The notes under the pieces: generated by a model | The model's database searches: none | What the model saw: only the letters and a program-made list of their open reading frames with translations | Told to the model about the DNA's origin: nothing | In this document: positions 1 through 4,872 of the stretch, one piece after another | Numbering within the stretch: the first letter of the stretch is position 1 | Layout: each line of letters begins with the position of its first letter | NCBI GenBank assembly: GCA_030704765.1 | Contig: JAUYDD010000017.1 | Coordinates: 1-6,998, forward strand | Length of the DNA: 6,998 nucleotides | Direction: 5' to 3' | From: Nanobdellota archaeon | Lineage (GTDB): Archaea > Nanobdellota > Nanobdellia > Pacearchaeales > GW2011-AR1 | Translations under genes and position numbers: made by a program

Positions 1-7
1 TTAGGAT

Positions 8-70
8 GCATGAAAATTTTTTCAGAAAAATTTTCTGCACAGAAAATTGCATAAAACAATTTTCTTGTGC
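8..70. repeat. Two adjacent AT-rich hairpins
   Basis: The first hairpin has a 10-bp perfect stem, GAAAATTTTT (12-21) with AAAAATTTTC (26-35), loop TCAG, extended by GCA/TGC with one bulge. The second pairs 37-49 with 57-70 (13 bp with one bulged A) around a 7-nt loop. They lie upstream of the membrane-protein gene and directly before a third, larger hairpin. The 34-codon open frame at 6-110 that crosses them has no ribosome site and is probably not coding. Their function is unknown; they could be structured leader RNA, a terminator of an upstream gene, or a repeat element. The structure is seen directly in the sequence and any role is inference. Confidence 0.55.
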
Positions 71-72
71 TC

Positions 73-134
73 GAGAATTGAAAACTGTAACATTTGCTAC
101 GACCACATGATAAATCATGAGGTTTTCAATTCTC
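73..134. repeat. Perfect 13-bp inverted repeat with inner palindrome
   Basis: GAGAATTGAAAAC (73-85) is exactly complementary to GTTTTCAATTCTC (122-134). The 36-nt interior contains a second small hairpin, CATGA-TAAA-TCATG (106-119). The arm resembles the ATTGAAAC-type end of some archaeal CRISPR repeats, but there is only one unit, so no array can be called. The element ends about 10 nt before the proposed TATA box of the gene at 172. It could be a structured non-coding RNA, a protein-binding site or a miniature repeat. Confidence 0.6.
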
Positions 135-143
135 AACATAAAG

Positions 144-152
144 TTAATAAAC
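144..152 (+). promoter_or_regulatory. Probable TATA box of the gene at 172
   Basis: TTAATAAAC begins 28 nt before the ATG at 172. The identical 9-mer occurs 29 nt before the ATG at 593. This spacing fits an archaeal TATA box serving a leaderless mRNA, and neither gene has a ribosome-binding site. The shared word at a shared distance is the main support. Confidence 0.5.
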
Positions 153-171
153 AGATTTAACTAAAAATAAA

Positions 172-543
172 ATGAAAAAAATAAATAGATTCATTTACTG
201 GACTCCAAGGATATTAAGCATATTATTTATATTGTTTCTAGCTATGTTTTCATTAGATGTTTTTGAAGGAGATTATGGATTCTGGGGGACAATCGCAGCC
301 CTATTCATTCATAATATTCCTGCTCTTATTTTACTAGCAGTCATAATCATCTCTTGGAGATATGAAATTGTCGGAGGAGTTGTTTTTATTTTAGCTGGAA
401 TATTATATATTGCAATAATTCTTATGAATATGTTAAAGAACTCTTTTGAAGTATATATGCTGTCTTATTCCTTGATAATAGCAGGTCCAGCTATTTTCAT
501 AGGCGTTTTGTTTTTGTTGAATTGGTATAAAAAAAGAAATTGA
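172..543 (+). CDS. Four-helix membrane protein, DUF7670-like
   Basis: This is a 123-residue integral membrane protein of unknown function. Four hydrophobic segments are visible, at about residues 12-30, 38-60, 65-87 and 95-118, separated by short polar turns, with Lys/Arg at both ends (MKKINR at the start, YKKRN at the end). The arrangement WTPRILSILFILFLAMFSLDVF, then GFWG, a run near IHNIPALILL, a WRYE turn and a final helix ending LLNWYKK is what I recall of the DUF7670 family, found in archaea and bacteria. That family name is from memory and is less certain than the membrane topology. The ATG is preceded by a TATA-like box at 144-152 and no ribosome site, suggesting a leaderless transcript. 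The gene stops 49 nt before the PC4-like gene on the same strand, which seems to have its own promoter. No catalytic motif is visible. Confidence 0.8.
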   Translation: MKKINRFIYWTPRILSILFILFLAMFSLDVFEGDYGFWGTIAALFIHNIPALILLAVIIISWRYEIVGGVVFILAGILYIAIILMNMLKNSFEVYMLSYSLIIAGPAIFIGVLFLLNWYKKRN

Positions 544-563
544 TGTTTTATTAAATCCAAAGC

Positions 564-572
564 TTAATAAAC
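564..572 (+). promoter_or_regulatory. Probable TATA box of the PC4-like gene
   Basis: TTAATAAAC begins 29 nt before the ATG at 593 and is identical to the box before the gene at 172. It lies in the 49-nt gap after the upstream stop codon. No Shine-Dalgarno sequence follows, so the mRNA is probably leaderless. Confidence 0.5.
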
Positions 573-592
573 TCCGGTCTGCTGATAATTTT

Positions 593-943
593 ATGGAAAA
601 AGATATAGGCAAGATAAAAAAGAATGATATGACTGATATTGTAGTTAGAATTGATGATTTTGGTGGTAAAAAAGGAGTTACAGTAAGAGAATACACTACA
701 TCTGAAAGATACACTGGTTTTACAAAATCAGGTACAAGGATATCTCCTGAAAATTTCAAGGAATTCAAAGCCTTAATAAATTCAATTGATGAAAAAGACC
801 TTGAACAAGGTCCTGATGCAAAGCCTGCTGAAAAAACAGCTGAAAAAGACCTTGAACATGATAATAGTGAAAAACCAGCTGAAAAACCTGTTAAAAAATC
901 AAAAAAGATAGTGACAGATACTCCTCAAGAAGAATTATTTTAA
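593..943 (+). CDS. PC4-like single-stranded DNA-binding protein with repetitive charged tail
   Basis: This is a 116-residue protein. Residues about 4-65 fit the transcriptional coactivator PC4 (Sub1/p15) fold: a short beta-rich start (IGKIKKNDMTDIVVRIDDFGG), a strand with VTVREY, the Gly-containing FTKSGTRISPE turn and a closing helix (FKEFKALINSI). PC4 proteins bind single-stranded DNA as dimers and act in transcription and genome maintenance; that role is family knowledge. Residues 67-100 are two in-frame 17-residue repeats, each beginning EKDLE and carrying a K-P-A-E-K core; an 18-nt direct DNA repeat (790-807 and 841-858) underlies them. A basic patch (KKSKK, from about residue 101) and the terminal TPQEELF follow. 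The tail is predicted to be disordered. The gene ends 1 nt from the stop of the convergent gene at 945. Confidence 0.72.
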   Translation: MEKDIGKIKKNDMTDIVVRIDDFGGKKGVTVREYTTSERYTGFTKSGTRISPENFKEFKALINSIDEKDLEQGPDAKPAEKTAEKDLEHDNSEKPAEKPVKKSKKIVTDTPQEELF

Positions 944-944
944 T

Positions 945-1304
945 TCAATCTATGCTCATTTCTTTATCCATTTTTATCTCTTTTAAAATATCCTTGTATT
1001 CATTGTTCCAATGTTTGATTGTCAGGCTTATTTTCTCAAATATATTGTCAAAATCATATCCTAAATCATTCTTATAATGATTTATTACCCATAACTGGTC
1101 TTCATGTATCCTTCCTTCATACACTAATTTTTTCAATGTCTTTACAACAAATCCTAGGCCTTGGTTGTTCTCTTTAGAATATCCTAAAAGATCGTAGATA
1201 AAATTCAATTGCTTTAATTTTTCTTTAAGAAAGATTGCTCTTTTTATTTTTTCTTCATTTATATTTAATCCTGTATTTTCAAGAGATTTCATAGAAAATA
1301 TCAT
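945..1304 (-). CDS. Hypothetical helical protein, 119 aa
   Basis: I do not recognise this protein. It is rich in Lys, Glu, Ile and Leu, has no membrane segment or signal peptide, and looks almost entirely alpha-helical, with amphipathic stretches at about residues 16-42, 50-64 and 86-112. No cysteine pair or catalytic motif is present. The ATG at 1304 is chosen because AAGGAG (1312-1317) lies 7 nt upstream; the later in-frame Met at residue 5 has no such site. A TATA box within the palindrome ACTATATAGT (1341-1350) sits at the distance also seen before the enolase gene. The gene converges on the PC4-like gene with a single base between the two stop codons, so their transcripts must overlap at the 3' ends. 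An intact frame with a good promoter and ribosome site supports a real gene. Confidence 0.72.
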   Translation of the reverse strand: MIFSMKSLENTGLNINEEKIKRAIFLKEKLKQLNFIYDLLGYSKENNQGLGFVVKTLKKLVYEGRIHEDQLWVINHYKNDLGYDFDNIFEKISLTIKHWNNEYKDILKEIKMDKEMSID

Positions 1305-1340
1305 TAATGAACTCCTTATAAATATTTATATTTTGTAACT

Positions 1341-1350
1341 ACTATATAGT
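1341..1350 (-). promoter_or_regulatory. TATA box of the hypothetical gene at 1304 (palindromic)
   Basis: ACTATATAGT is a perfect 10-bp palindrome containing TATATA. Its outer edge is 46 nt before the ATG at 1304. A start of transcription about 25 nt downstream would leave a short leader holding the AAGGAG ribosome site. Being symmetric, it could in principle also fire to the right, but the next rightward gene has a better-placed box at 1457. Confidence 0.5.
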
Positions 1351-1363
1351 TATATTTAGATTT

Positions 1364-1409
1364 GAAAATCAAAATATAGCTTGACTGCAATATGAATGTT
1401 GCGATTTTC
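1364..1409. repeat. Intergenic hairpin with GAAAATC/GATTTTC arms
   Basis: GAAAATC (1364-1370) pairs with GATTTTC (1403-1409), and GCAA (1387-1390) with TTGC (1399-1402) inside it. The stem is modest and has a large asymmetric internal loop. It is followed by TTTTTGCTCTG, an 11-mer that also follows a GAAAATC/GATTTTC hairpin near 6790-6848, suggesting a degenerate repeat. It lies between two divergent genes and outside their core promoters. Confidence 0.4.
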
Positions 1410-1456
1410 TTTTTTGCTCTGGACAACAATTTATCAAAATAAAGTGGTAACTAATG

Positions 1457-1495
1457 TTTAAATACAGACCCTATATATGATTTATACTAAGAGGT
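1457..1495 (+). promoter_or_regulatory. Promoter and ribosome site of the Asn-rich surface protein gene
   Basis: TTTAAATAC (1457-1465) is a good archaeal TATA box 46 nt before the ATG at 1503. GAGGT (1491-1495) is a Shine-Dalgarno site 7 nt before the ATG. A transcript starting near 1485 would have a leader of under 20 nt including that site. A weaker alternative box, CTATATATGA, is at 1471-1480. Confidence 0.55.
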
Positions 1496-1502
1496 AAAAA
1501 AG

Positions 1503-2117
1503 ATGAAGGTGTTTTTTATGATATGTATATTAGTGCTAATTAGTATTTTAATAATAACTTCAGTTATTGATGCAGGAACTGTGGATGCAAATGAAAACCG
1601 TGTTCTCTCAACTGGAATGACCCCAAAGATAACTATTGTGCAAAATTCATCTTCTATTAAAAATAATAAGGCAAACTCCACATCAAATTCAACATCAGGA
1701 AACAATCAAGTCGTATCAAATAATACTGCTATTAATAATCAAAACAATTCTAATTCCACTGCTAATTCATCAACATCAAATAATACAATTAATACAAGCC
1801 AAAATACTAATACAGAAAGTAATCCGCAACAACAAACAAACACAGGAGGAGGTGGAAGTGGCTCAGTTGTAAAATTATCTAAAACAGATTCTACTAAAAA
1901 CCAGAATTCCACTATTAAAAATCAAACTATCCAAAATACAGAAAAAGTTATTATAAATAATTCAAAAACAGCCCTTAATAAAATAGGTTTAGAAGAAATA
2001 ACTGGTGCTTCAATTAGTGTGAAACAAAGGCCTTTGATATTAGTTTCTATCATATCTATGATATTCTTAGTTGTTATATTTATCATTGGGCTTTATTATT
2101 GGAAAAAGATAAAATAA
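1503..2117 (+). CDS. Asn/Ser/Thr-rich membrane-anchored surface protein
   Basis: This is a 204-residue protein with a clear layout. Residues 1-23 are a hydrophobic signal peptide or anchor (one Lys, then MICILVLISILIITS). Residues 45-160 are a low-complexity Asn/Ser/Thr/Gln-rich stretch interrupted by GGGGSGS (115-121). Residues about 178-199 form a C-terminal membrane helix ending in WKKIK, so the bulk should sit outside the cell. I count 12 N-X-S/T sequons (Asn 48, 58, 62, 73, 81, 84, 88, 93, 97, 135, 140 and 152), so heavy N-glycosylation by an AglB-type oligosaccharyltransferase is likely. ITGAS (166-170) precedes the anchor. The design resembles a mucin-like stalk or S-layer-associated protein; no binding or enzymatic domain is visible. 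The start is supported by GAGGT 7 nt upstream and a TATA box at 1457. Function is inferred only from composition and topology. Confidence 0.75.
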   Translation: MKVFFMICILVLISILIITSVIDAGTVDANENRVLSTGMTPKITIVQNSSSIKNNKANSTSNSTSGNNQVVSNNTAINNQNNSNSTANSSTSNNTINTSQNTNTESNPQQQTNTGGGGSGSVVKLSKTDSTKNQNSTIKNQTIQNTEKVIINNSKTALNKIGLEEITGASISVKQRPLILVSIISMIFLVVIFIIGLYYWKKIK

Positions 2118-2142
2118 CTTGGTTGTCCTATCGGACAGTTAG

Positions 2143-2177
2143 CTATTATTATCAAGAGTAAATCTTGCTAATAATAG
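2143..2177 (+). terminator. Hairpin after the surface-protein gene, possible terminator
   Basis: CTATTATTA (2143-2151) pairs with TAATAATAG (2169-2177), and after one mismatch CAAGA (2153-2157) pairs with TCTTG (2163-2167) around a GTAAA loop: 14 paired bases in a 35-nt unit. It starts 25 nt after the stop codon and is followed by ATTATTTTTG, a T-rich tract as used in archaeal termination. Archaea do not need the hairpin for termination, so it may serve mRNA stability instead. Confidence 0.45.
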
Positions 2178-2178
2178 A

Positions 2179-2212
2179 TTATTTTTGATTAAACTTACTT
2201 TGGCAAAAATAA
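2179..2212. repeat. Hairpin with TTATTTTTG/CAAAAATAA arms
   Basis: A perfect 9-bp stem (2179-2187 with 2204-2212) encloses a 16-nt loop. The right part, GCAAAAATAAC followed by TATGTTT, matches GCAAAAATAAC plus AAATGTTT in another hairpin at 6848-6866, so this may be a degenerate member of the same intergenic repeat. Confidence 0.35.
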
Positions 2213-2280
2213 CTATGTTTTTAGTGAGCTGTTAAGTTAACGTAACCTACTTCTTAATATTTTCATAGACCCTCCACTTT

Positions 2281-2342
2281 TTCTAATGAACTCATTAGAA
2301 TTGATAAATTTTTCAATTTTAAGTTAAGATCTTGAACTTAAA
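2281..2342. repeat. Two further hairpins, 9-bp and 8-bp stems
   Basis: TTCTAATGA (2281-2289) pairs perfectly with TCATTAGAA (2292-2300). TTTAAGTT (2318-2325) pairs with AACTTAAA (2335-2342), and its loop itself contains AAGATCTT. The first is nearly a complete palindrome and could be a protein site. No function can be assigned. Confidence 0.4.
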
Positions 2343-2407
2343 TTTAAACATCTCAGGGGTATAGCATTGTAATGTAATCAGGAGTTAAGAAATCAAAAAG
2401 ATAAATT

Positions 2408-3133
2408 TCACTTTTGGGCAATACTCCACAACAATTCAAACTGCTTTCTATAAGAATCTGCTACTCCATTATTTCTAATTATAATCAAATAATTAGGATT
2501 GCCCCATACTAGAATTTGAACATTATTCCCATAAACCTGAACAGGATTTTCATTATAAAATTTATCTGGCACAGATTTATATTTTGAAGTTCCTTTTTGA
2601 AAGAGACCCTTTACCCCTTTCTTTATAATGACTCTTTCTTTTATTTCATAATTTAACATATCTCTTTCGTATTGGTCACAAATAGTTTTATACTGGGAAA
2701 ATGGAACAGATTCATCAACTGCAGTACATAAAACTTCTCCTCCTTTCTCTTTTAATGTGTTTATAATATCTCTTAATGCTATCCTTATAACATTTTTTCC
2801 TTTGTATGTTTCAACAGAAAGAGGCTGTTTTGAAGCTTTATTTATATTAATCAATTGAGGGAGGATTTGCTTATAATTTTCTGTTTTTTCATTTAAAAAT
2901 TCAAGAATTAACTTAGGATCAATTGCTTTGAAAAGTTTGGTTTTTCCTTCCATAACTGAGCTGACAAATCCTTTTTCTGCTAATCTTTTAAGAGTGTCAT
3001 ACGTAACTTGTCTGTATAATCCTGCTTTTTCTGCTAATTCATAAGCAGATATCTGACCATGCGTAAGCAGAGCTAAATAAACCTCTGTTTCATAATCTGT
3101 TAATCCTATTTGTTTCAAAATATCTTTATTCAT
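2408..3133 (-). CDS. TrmB-family transcriptional regulator (short form)
   Basis: This is a 241-residue protein. Residues about 1-70 are a TrmB-type winged helix: LKQIGLTDYETEVYLALLTHG, then ISAYELAEKAGL as the helix before the recognition helix (RQVTYDTLKRLAEKG) and a wing (FVSSVMEGKTKLFKAI). A helical linker (about 72-100) probably dimerises. Residues about 105-241 match the regulatory domain usual behind this helix-turn-helix: YKGKNVIRIALRDIINTL, then GGEVLCTAVDE, and near the end VQILVWGNPNYLIIIRN with SYRKQFELLW. The longer sugar-binding C-terminus of classical TrmB (about 340 residues) is absent, so the ligand cannot be guessed. The TATA box (3161-3168) lies 28-35 nt before the ATG, and a perfect 14-bp palindrome (3138-3151) sits at the likely transcription start, which suggests autorepression. 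A two-gene operon is transcribed divergently 81 nt away and is a candidate target. Confidence 0.88.
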   Translation of the reverse strand: MNKDILKQIGLTDYETEVYLALLTHGQISAYELAEKAGLYRQVTYDTLKRLAEKGFVSSVMEGKTKLFKAIDPKLILEFLNEKTENYKQILPQLININKASKQPLSVETYKGKNVIRIALRDIINTLKEKGGEVLCTAVDESVPFSQYKTICDQYERDMLNYEIKERVIIKKGVKGLFQKGTSKYKSVPDKFYNENPVQVYGNNVQILVWGNPNYLIIIRNNGVADSYRKQFELLWSIAQK

Positions 3134-3137
3134 ATTA

Positions 3138-3151
3138 GTATGATATCATAC
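3138..3151. promoter_or_regulatory. Perfect palindrome, candidate TrmB-type operator
   Basis: GTATGATATCATAC is a perfect 14-bp palindrome starting 5 nt upstream of the TrmB-type start codon. It lies just downstream of the TATA box, where a bound dimer would block initiation. TrmB-family regulators bind palindromic sites and many are autoregulated (family knowledge). That this protein binds this site is inference. Confidence 0.55.
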
Positions 3152-3160
3152 GAATTAAGC

Positions 3161-3168
3161 TTATATAA
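3161..3168. promoter_or_regulatory. Symmetric TATA box between divergent genes
   Basis: TTATATAA is self-complementary and lies 28-35 nt before the TrmB-type ATG (-), the right place for a leaderless or very short-leader transcript. In the other direction it is 47-54 nt before the ATG at 3215, so it could also serve that operon with a leader. A weaker rightward box may instead lie within TTAATAGTAATTAAAT (3183-3198). Confidence 0.5.
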
Positions 3169-3214
3169 TCATTTCTAACTACTTAATAGTAATTAAATTA
3201 TATGAAGAATAAAA

Positions 3215-3424
3215 ATGGAAACAAAAAACAGAACAGAAAAATATCAAACAACTTTAGCAGATTGGATTCCAGGACTCGGAATATATAGAGAAGCTAGACG
3301 TATAAGTAGAGGAGAGCCAAGTATACAAAGCACTAACTCTCTATATAGTCTTATGCATAGCTTAGCTCAAACTATTCCTCTTGCTTATGCAATGGCTGAA
3401 GGAATAGAAGCTTTGATAAAATGA
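3215..3424 (+). CDS. Hypothetical small protein, 69 aa (first gene of operon)
   Basis: I do not recognise this protein. The N-terminus is polar (METKNRTEKYQTT). A central stretch, LADWIPGLGIYREARRISRGEPS, has a short hydrophobic part with Pro and Gly followed by a basic amphipathic helix. The C-terminal 30 residues (about 40-69) are mildly hydrophobic and helical (LYSLMHSLAQTIPLAYAMAEGIEALIK) and could associate with a membrane or a partner. There are no cysteines or catalytic motifs. There is no ribosome site before the ATG, fitting a leaderless mRNA, whereas the next gene, 15 nt downstream, has a strong one; this is a typical archaeal first-gene and second-gene arrangement. It is divergent from the TrmB-type regulator, which may control it. 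The intact frame and coupling to the next gene support it despite its size. Confidence 0.6.
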   Translation: METKNRTEKYQTTLADWIPGLGIYREARRISRGEPSIQSTNSLYSLMHSLAQTIPLAYAMAEGIEALIK

Positions 3425-3431
3425 AAGGAGG
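3425..3431 (+). promoter_or_regulatory. Strong Shine-Dalgarno site of the second operon gene
   Basis: AAGGAGG directly follows the stop codon of the upstream gene (TGA, 3422-3424) and lies 8 nt before the ATG at 3440. It fixes that start and shows the two small genes are read from one mRNA. Confidence 0.75.
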
Positions 3432-3439
3432 AAAATAAA

Positions 3440-3730
3440 ATGAACTTAAAAAACATAATAAAGAAAGAACTTACTTGGGCACTTATCTGGGCAAGTCCCC
3501 TGTTATTGCCAAATTCTATGCATTACCTGACAACTAAAGTAGAGTTAGAGAACGGATTTAGCAAGGATTTTATTGAAAGACAATGGAAAGAAGAATTACC
3601 TAAAGAAAGAAATCCTTATATTAGCAAAGTAGCAGAATTTGTTGGAAGACCTGGAAGAAACTTGGCCTATTTAACTACAGATCAGTATAAGTTTCCATGG
3701 AAGGGATATAAACGAACTGTATTTGAGTAA
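3440..3730 (+). CDS. Hypothetical protein, 96 aa (second gene of operon)
   Basis: I do not recognise this protein. After a basic start (MNLKNIIKKE) there is one moderately hydrophobic stretch at about residues 11-33 (LTWALIWASPLLLPNSMHYLTT), which may be a membrane anchor or signal-like helix. The remainder is polar and rich in charged and aromatic residues, with several Gly/Pro turns (KERNPYISK, VGRPGRNLAY, YKFPWKGYKR). With Lys residues before the helix, a simple reading is a single-pass protein with an external C-terminal domain, but the orientation is not certain. The start is well fixed by AAGGAGG 8 nt upstream. It shares an operon with the 69-residue protein and probably its regulation. 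The decayed insertion sequence begins some 50-90 nt downstream. Confidence 0.62.
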   Translation: MNLKNIIKKELTWALIWASPLLLPNSMHYLTTKVELENGFSKDFIERQWKEELPKERNPYISKVAEFVGRPGRNLAYLTTDQYKFPWKGYKRTVFE

Positions 3731-3816
3731 AATAAAAGGATAAAACAAAAAGCAATAAGATTGTGTCAGAAAGCAAAAAGAATTTAAGAGCATTTAACTG
3801 CCTATCTTTTCAGAGC

Positions 3817-4658
3817 TTAAATTATTTTAGATTTGTTCATACTCGCTAATTTAATTAATCCCCACCATCTATTTTCTCCTAAATCTAAGTCCTGTCCTGC
3901 AAGAGAACAGAGGACCTCTTTAGTTGTTGTATGTTTTTCAACAAAATTATGTTGAATTGTTAAGCCAACCATAATAATAGGAGCAGACCATAAAGCTTTC
4001 AATCCTCTAAAATCATCAACTCTGTCTTTAATCTTCATAAATACAGTTTCTATCTTATAATTGTGTATCTTAGTCTTATGATAATTTTGTATCTTATGCT
4101 CTACGGTATATCCGCCTAGTTTATTAGAGTAAAATAATTTCCTAAATGCTTTAGGATAAAAAACACCCGCGTCAGTTTGAATAAACTTTAGTTTTCCTTT
4201 TTTAATTGATTTTATTAAAAATTGCTGTGCTTCCCTGTTATTAATCTTGTTTCCCAATCTACACAAGCCCAAAACCTATCATCTTGACCCTCTCTTCTAA
4301 TTACTGTTTCATCTGCATAAAAAGAGTTACCTAAGTTATAACCTAACTTCTCTACAAAATTATGAACCATTAAAGAGTATTTTCTTACCCAATCTAAAAT
4401 AGTTATATGAGAAACTTTTGTTTGAAAATGTCTTTTTAATTGATTTCTCACTTTTCTTGAAGAAAGATTTGATAAATACATATCTACCTAAAGAGTAATT
4501 GTTTGAGCAGAGTAACGCATTCTATAAAAACCCTCATCATTTGTAAAGAATTTATGACAATCTCTACAAAAATATTTTTGGATTTTACCACGATTATCAG
4601 TTTTTCTAAAACCTTTTTTAATAAAGTTTGTACTTGAACAATGTTTGCATTTAATCAT
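3817..4658 (-). pseudogene. Broken DDE transposase with zinc ribbon (IS6/IS240-like)
   Basis: Three pieces of one transposase can be read. Piece 1 (4658-4491) starts MIKCKHC and carries a zinc ribbon (Cys 4, 7, 31 and 34), ending at a TAG (4488-4490). Piece 2 continues in the same frame from 4487 to 4218, with a helix-turn-helix region (HITILDWVRKY) and the first catalytic Asp in YADET. Piece 3 is in another frame, readable from about 4240 to the stop at 3817-3819. It has the second Asp in QTDAGVFY, the catalytic Glu in YKIETVF and the usual tail (HNFVEKH, then LDLGENRWWGLIKLA). The shift lies between ETRLI and NNREAQQFL, where some residues also seem missing. TAG is a true stop elsewhere here (enolase), so the amber codon is best read as a nonsense mutation. 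ATG 4658 is preferred because the TATA box lies 22-29 nt upstream; the frame extends back to 4700 but crosses the promoter. It is inactive unless stop readthrough and recoding both occur. Confidence 0.85.
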
Positions 4659-4664
4659 AATAAA

Positions 4665-4703
4665 TTCAGGTACATGAAGTATATAAATCTTTCGGTACAT
4701 GAA
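4665..4703 (-). promoter_or_regulatory. Transposase promoter with TATA box between two operator-like sites
   Basis: The TATA box, TATATAAA on the plus strand (4680-4687), lies 22-29 nt before the transposase ATG. It is flanked by TTCAGGTACATGAA (4665-4678) and TTTCGGTACATGAA (4690-4703). Both fit the near-palindrome TTCAkGTACmTGAA, with centres 25 bp apart. The same module with the same spacing precedes the AbrB-like gene. A protein bound at both copies would cover the TATA box and the start site, so repression is the likely effect (inference). Confidence 0.65.
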
Positions 4704-4706
4704 AGA

Positions 4707-4865
4707 TTATTCTTCTTCTAGAATTATTTTTCCTTTTTCTACTCTTGCTTTTAGCTCTTTACCGAGTAGCTTTGAATCTTTAACTATATCCTTTGGTAAA
4801 GTAGTGATAAACCTTGTATATTTTATATCTCCTACTTTTTTATCCAATACTTCTCTTATTTTCAT
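4707..4865 (-). CDS. Small AbrB/MazE-like DNA-binding protein (IS-associated)
   Basis: This is a 52-residue intact frame, MKIREVLDKKVGDIKYTRF onward, ending EKGKIILEEE. The second half has the pattern of the AbrB/MazE/SpoVT swapped-hairpin DNA-binding domain: a strand with TTLPKDIV (the usual IPK position), a short helix, LGKELKARVE as the next strand and GKIIL as the last. Such proteins act as dimers, often as antitoxins or repressors; no toxin partner is visible here. Its TATA box (4888-4895) lies 23-30 nt before the ATG, indicating a leaderless mRNA. It is followed after 48 nt by the transposase gene on the same strand, and both promoters carry the same pair of operator-like sites, so it probably represses both. 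The stop is TAA. The plus-strand open frame over this region lacks protein-like features and is its shadow. It was recognised by pattern only. Confidence 0.68.
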   Translation of the reverse strand: MKIREVLDKKVGDIKYTRFITTLPKDIVKDSKLLGKELKARVEKGKIILEEE

Positions 4866-4872
4866 AATTACA

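Larger units (their letters stand above)
2118..2407. other. Non-coding convergent gap with a series of hairpins
   Basis: This gap lies between the convergent 3' ends of the surface-protein gene (+) and the TrmB-type gene (-). It has no credible open frame. Four hairpins follow one another: 2143-2177, 2179-2212, 2281-2300 and 2318-2342. A gap of this kind should hold terminators for both genes; on the minus strand a short T-run (complement of 2395-2400) lies just past the TrmB stop. I see no tRNA or recognisable RNA gene. Confidence 0.5.

Noticed and set aside
6..110. 34-codon plus-strand open frame at the window start
   Set aside because: No ribosome site or TATA box at a useful distance, and the stretch is explained by three hairpins.
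73..134. CRISPR repeat unit or array, because of the ATTGAAAAC-like arms
   Set aside because: There is only one inverted pair, in opposite orientations, with no direct repeats at spacer-like intervals and no cas gene nearby.
433..768. Minus-strand open frame opposite the membrane protein and PC4-like genes
   Set aside because: It overlaps two better-supported genes on the other strand and has no recognisable features; it is a shadow frame.
1636..1872. Alternative plus-strand frame within the Asn-rich gene
   Set aside because: It is a frame shift of the low-complexity AAT/ACA-rich stretch, has no start signals, and encodes a meaningless Ile/Gln/His-rich peptide.
3761..3786. Left terminal inverted repeat of the IS (TGTGTCAGAAAG against TGTACCTGAAAG on the right)
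   Set aside because: The two resemble each other in direct, not inverted, orientation and with several mismatches, so they do not form IS ends.
4488..4490. TAG read as pyrrolysine or another amino acid
   Set aside because: Enolase in the same window ends at TAG at its normal length, and a second frame-disrupting lesion in the transposase points to decay.
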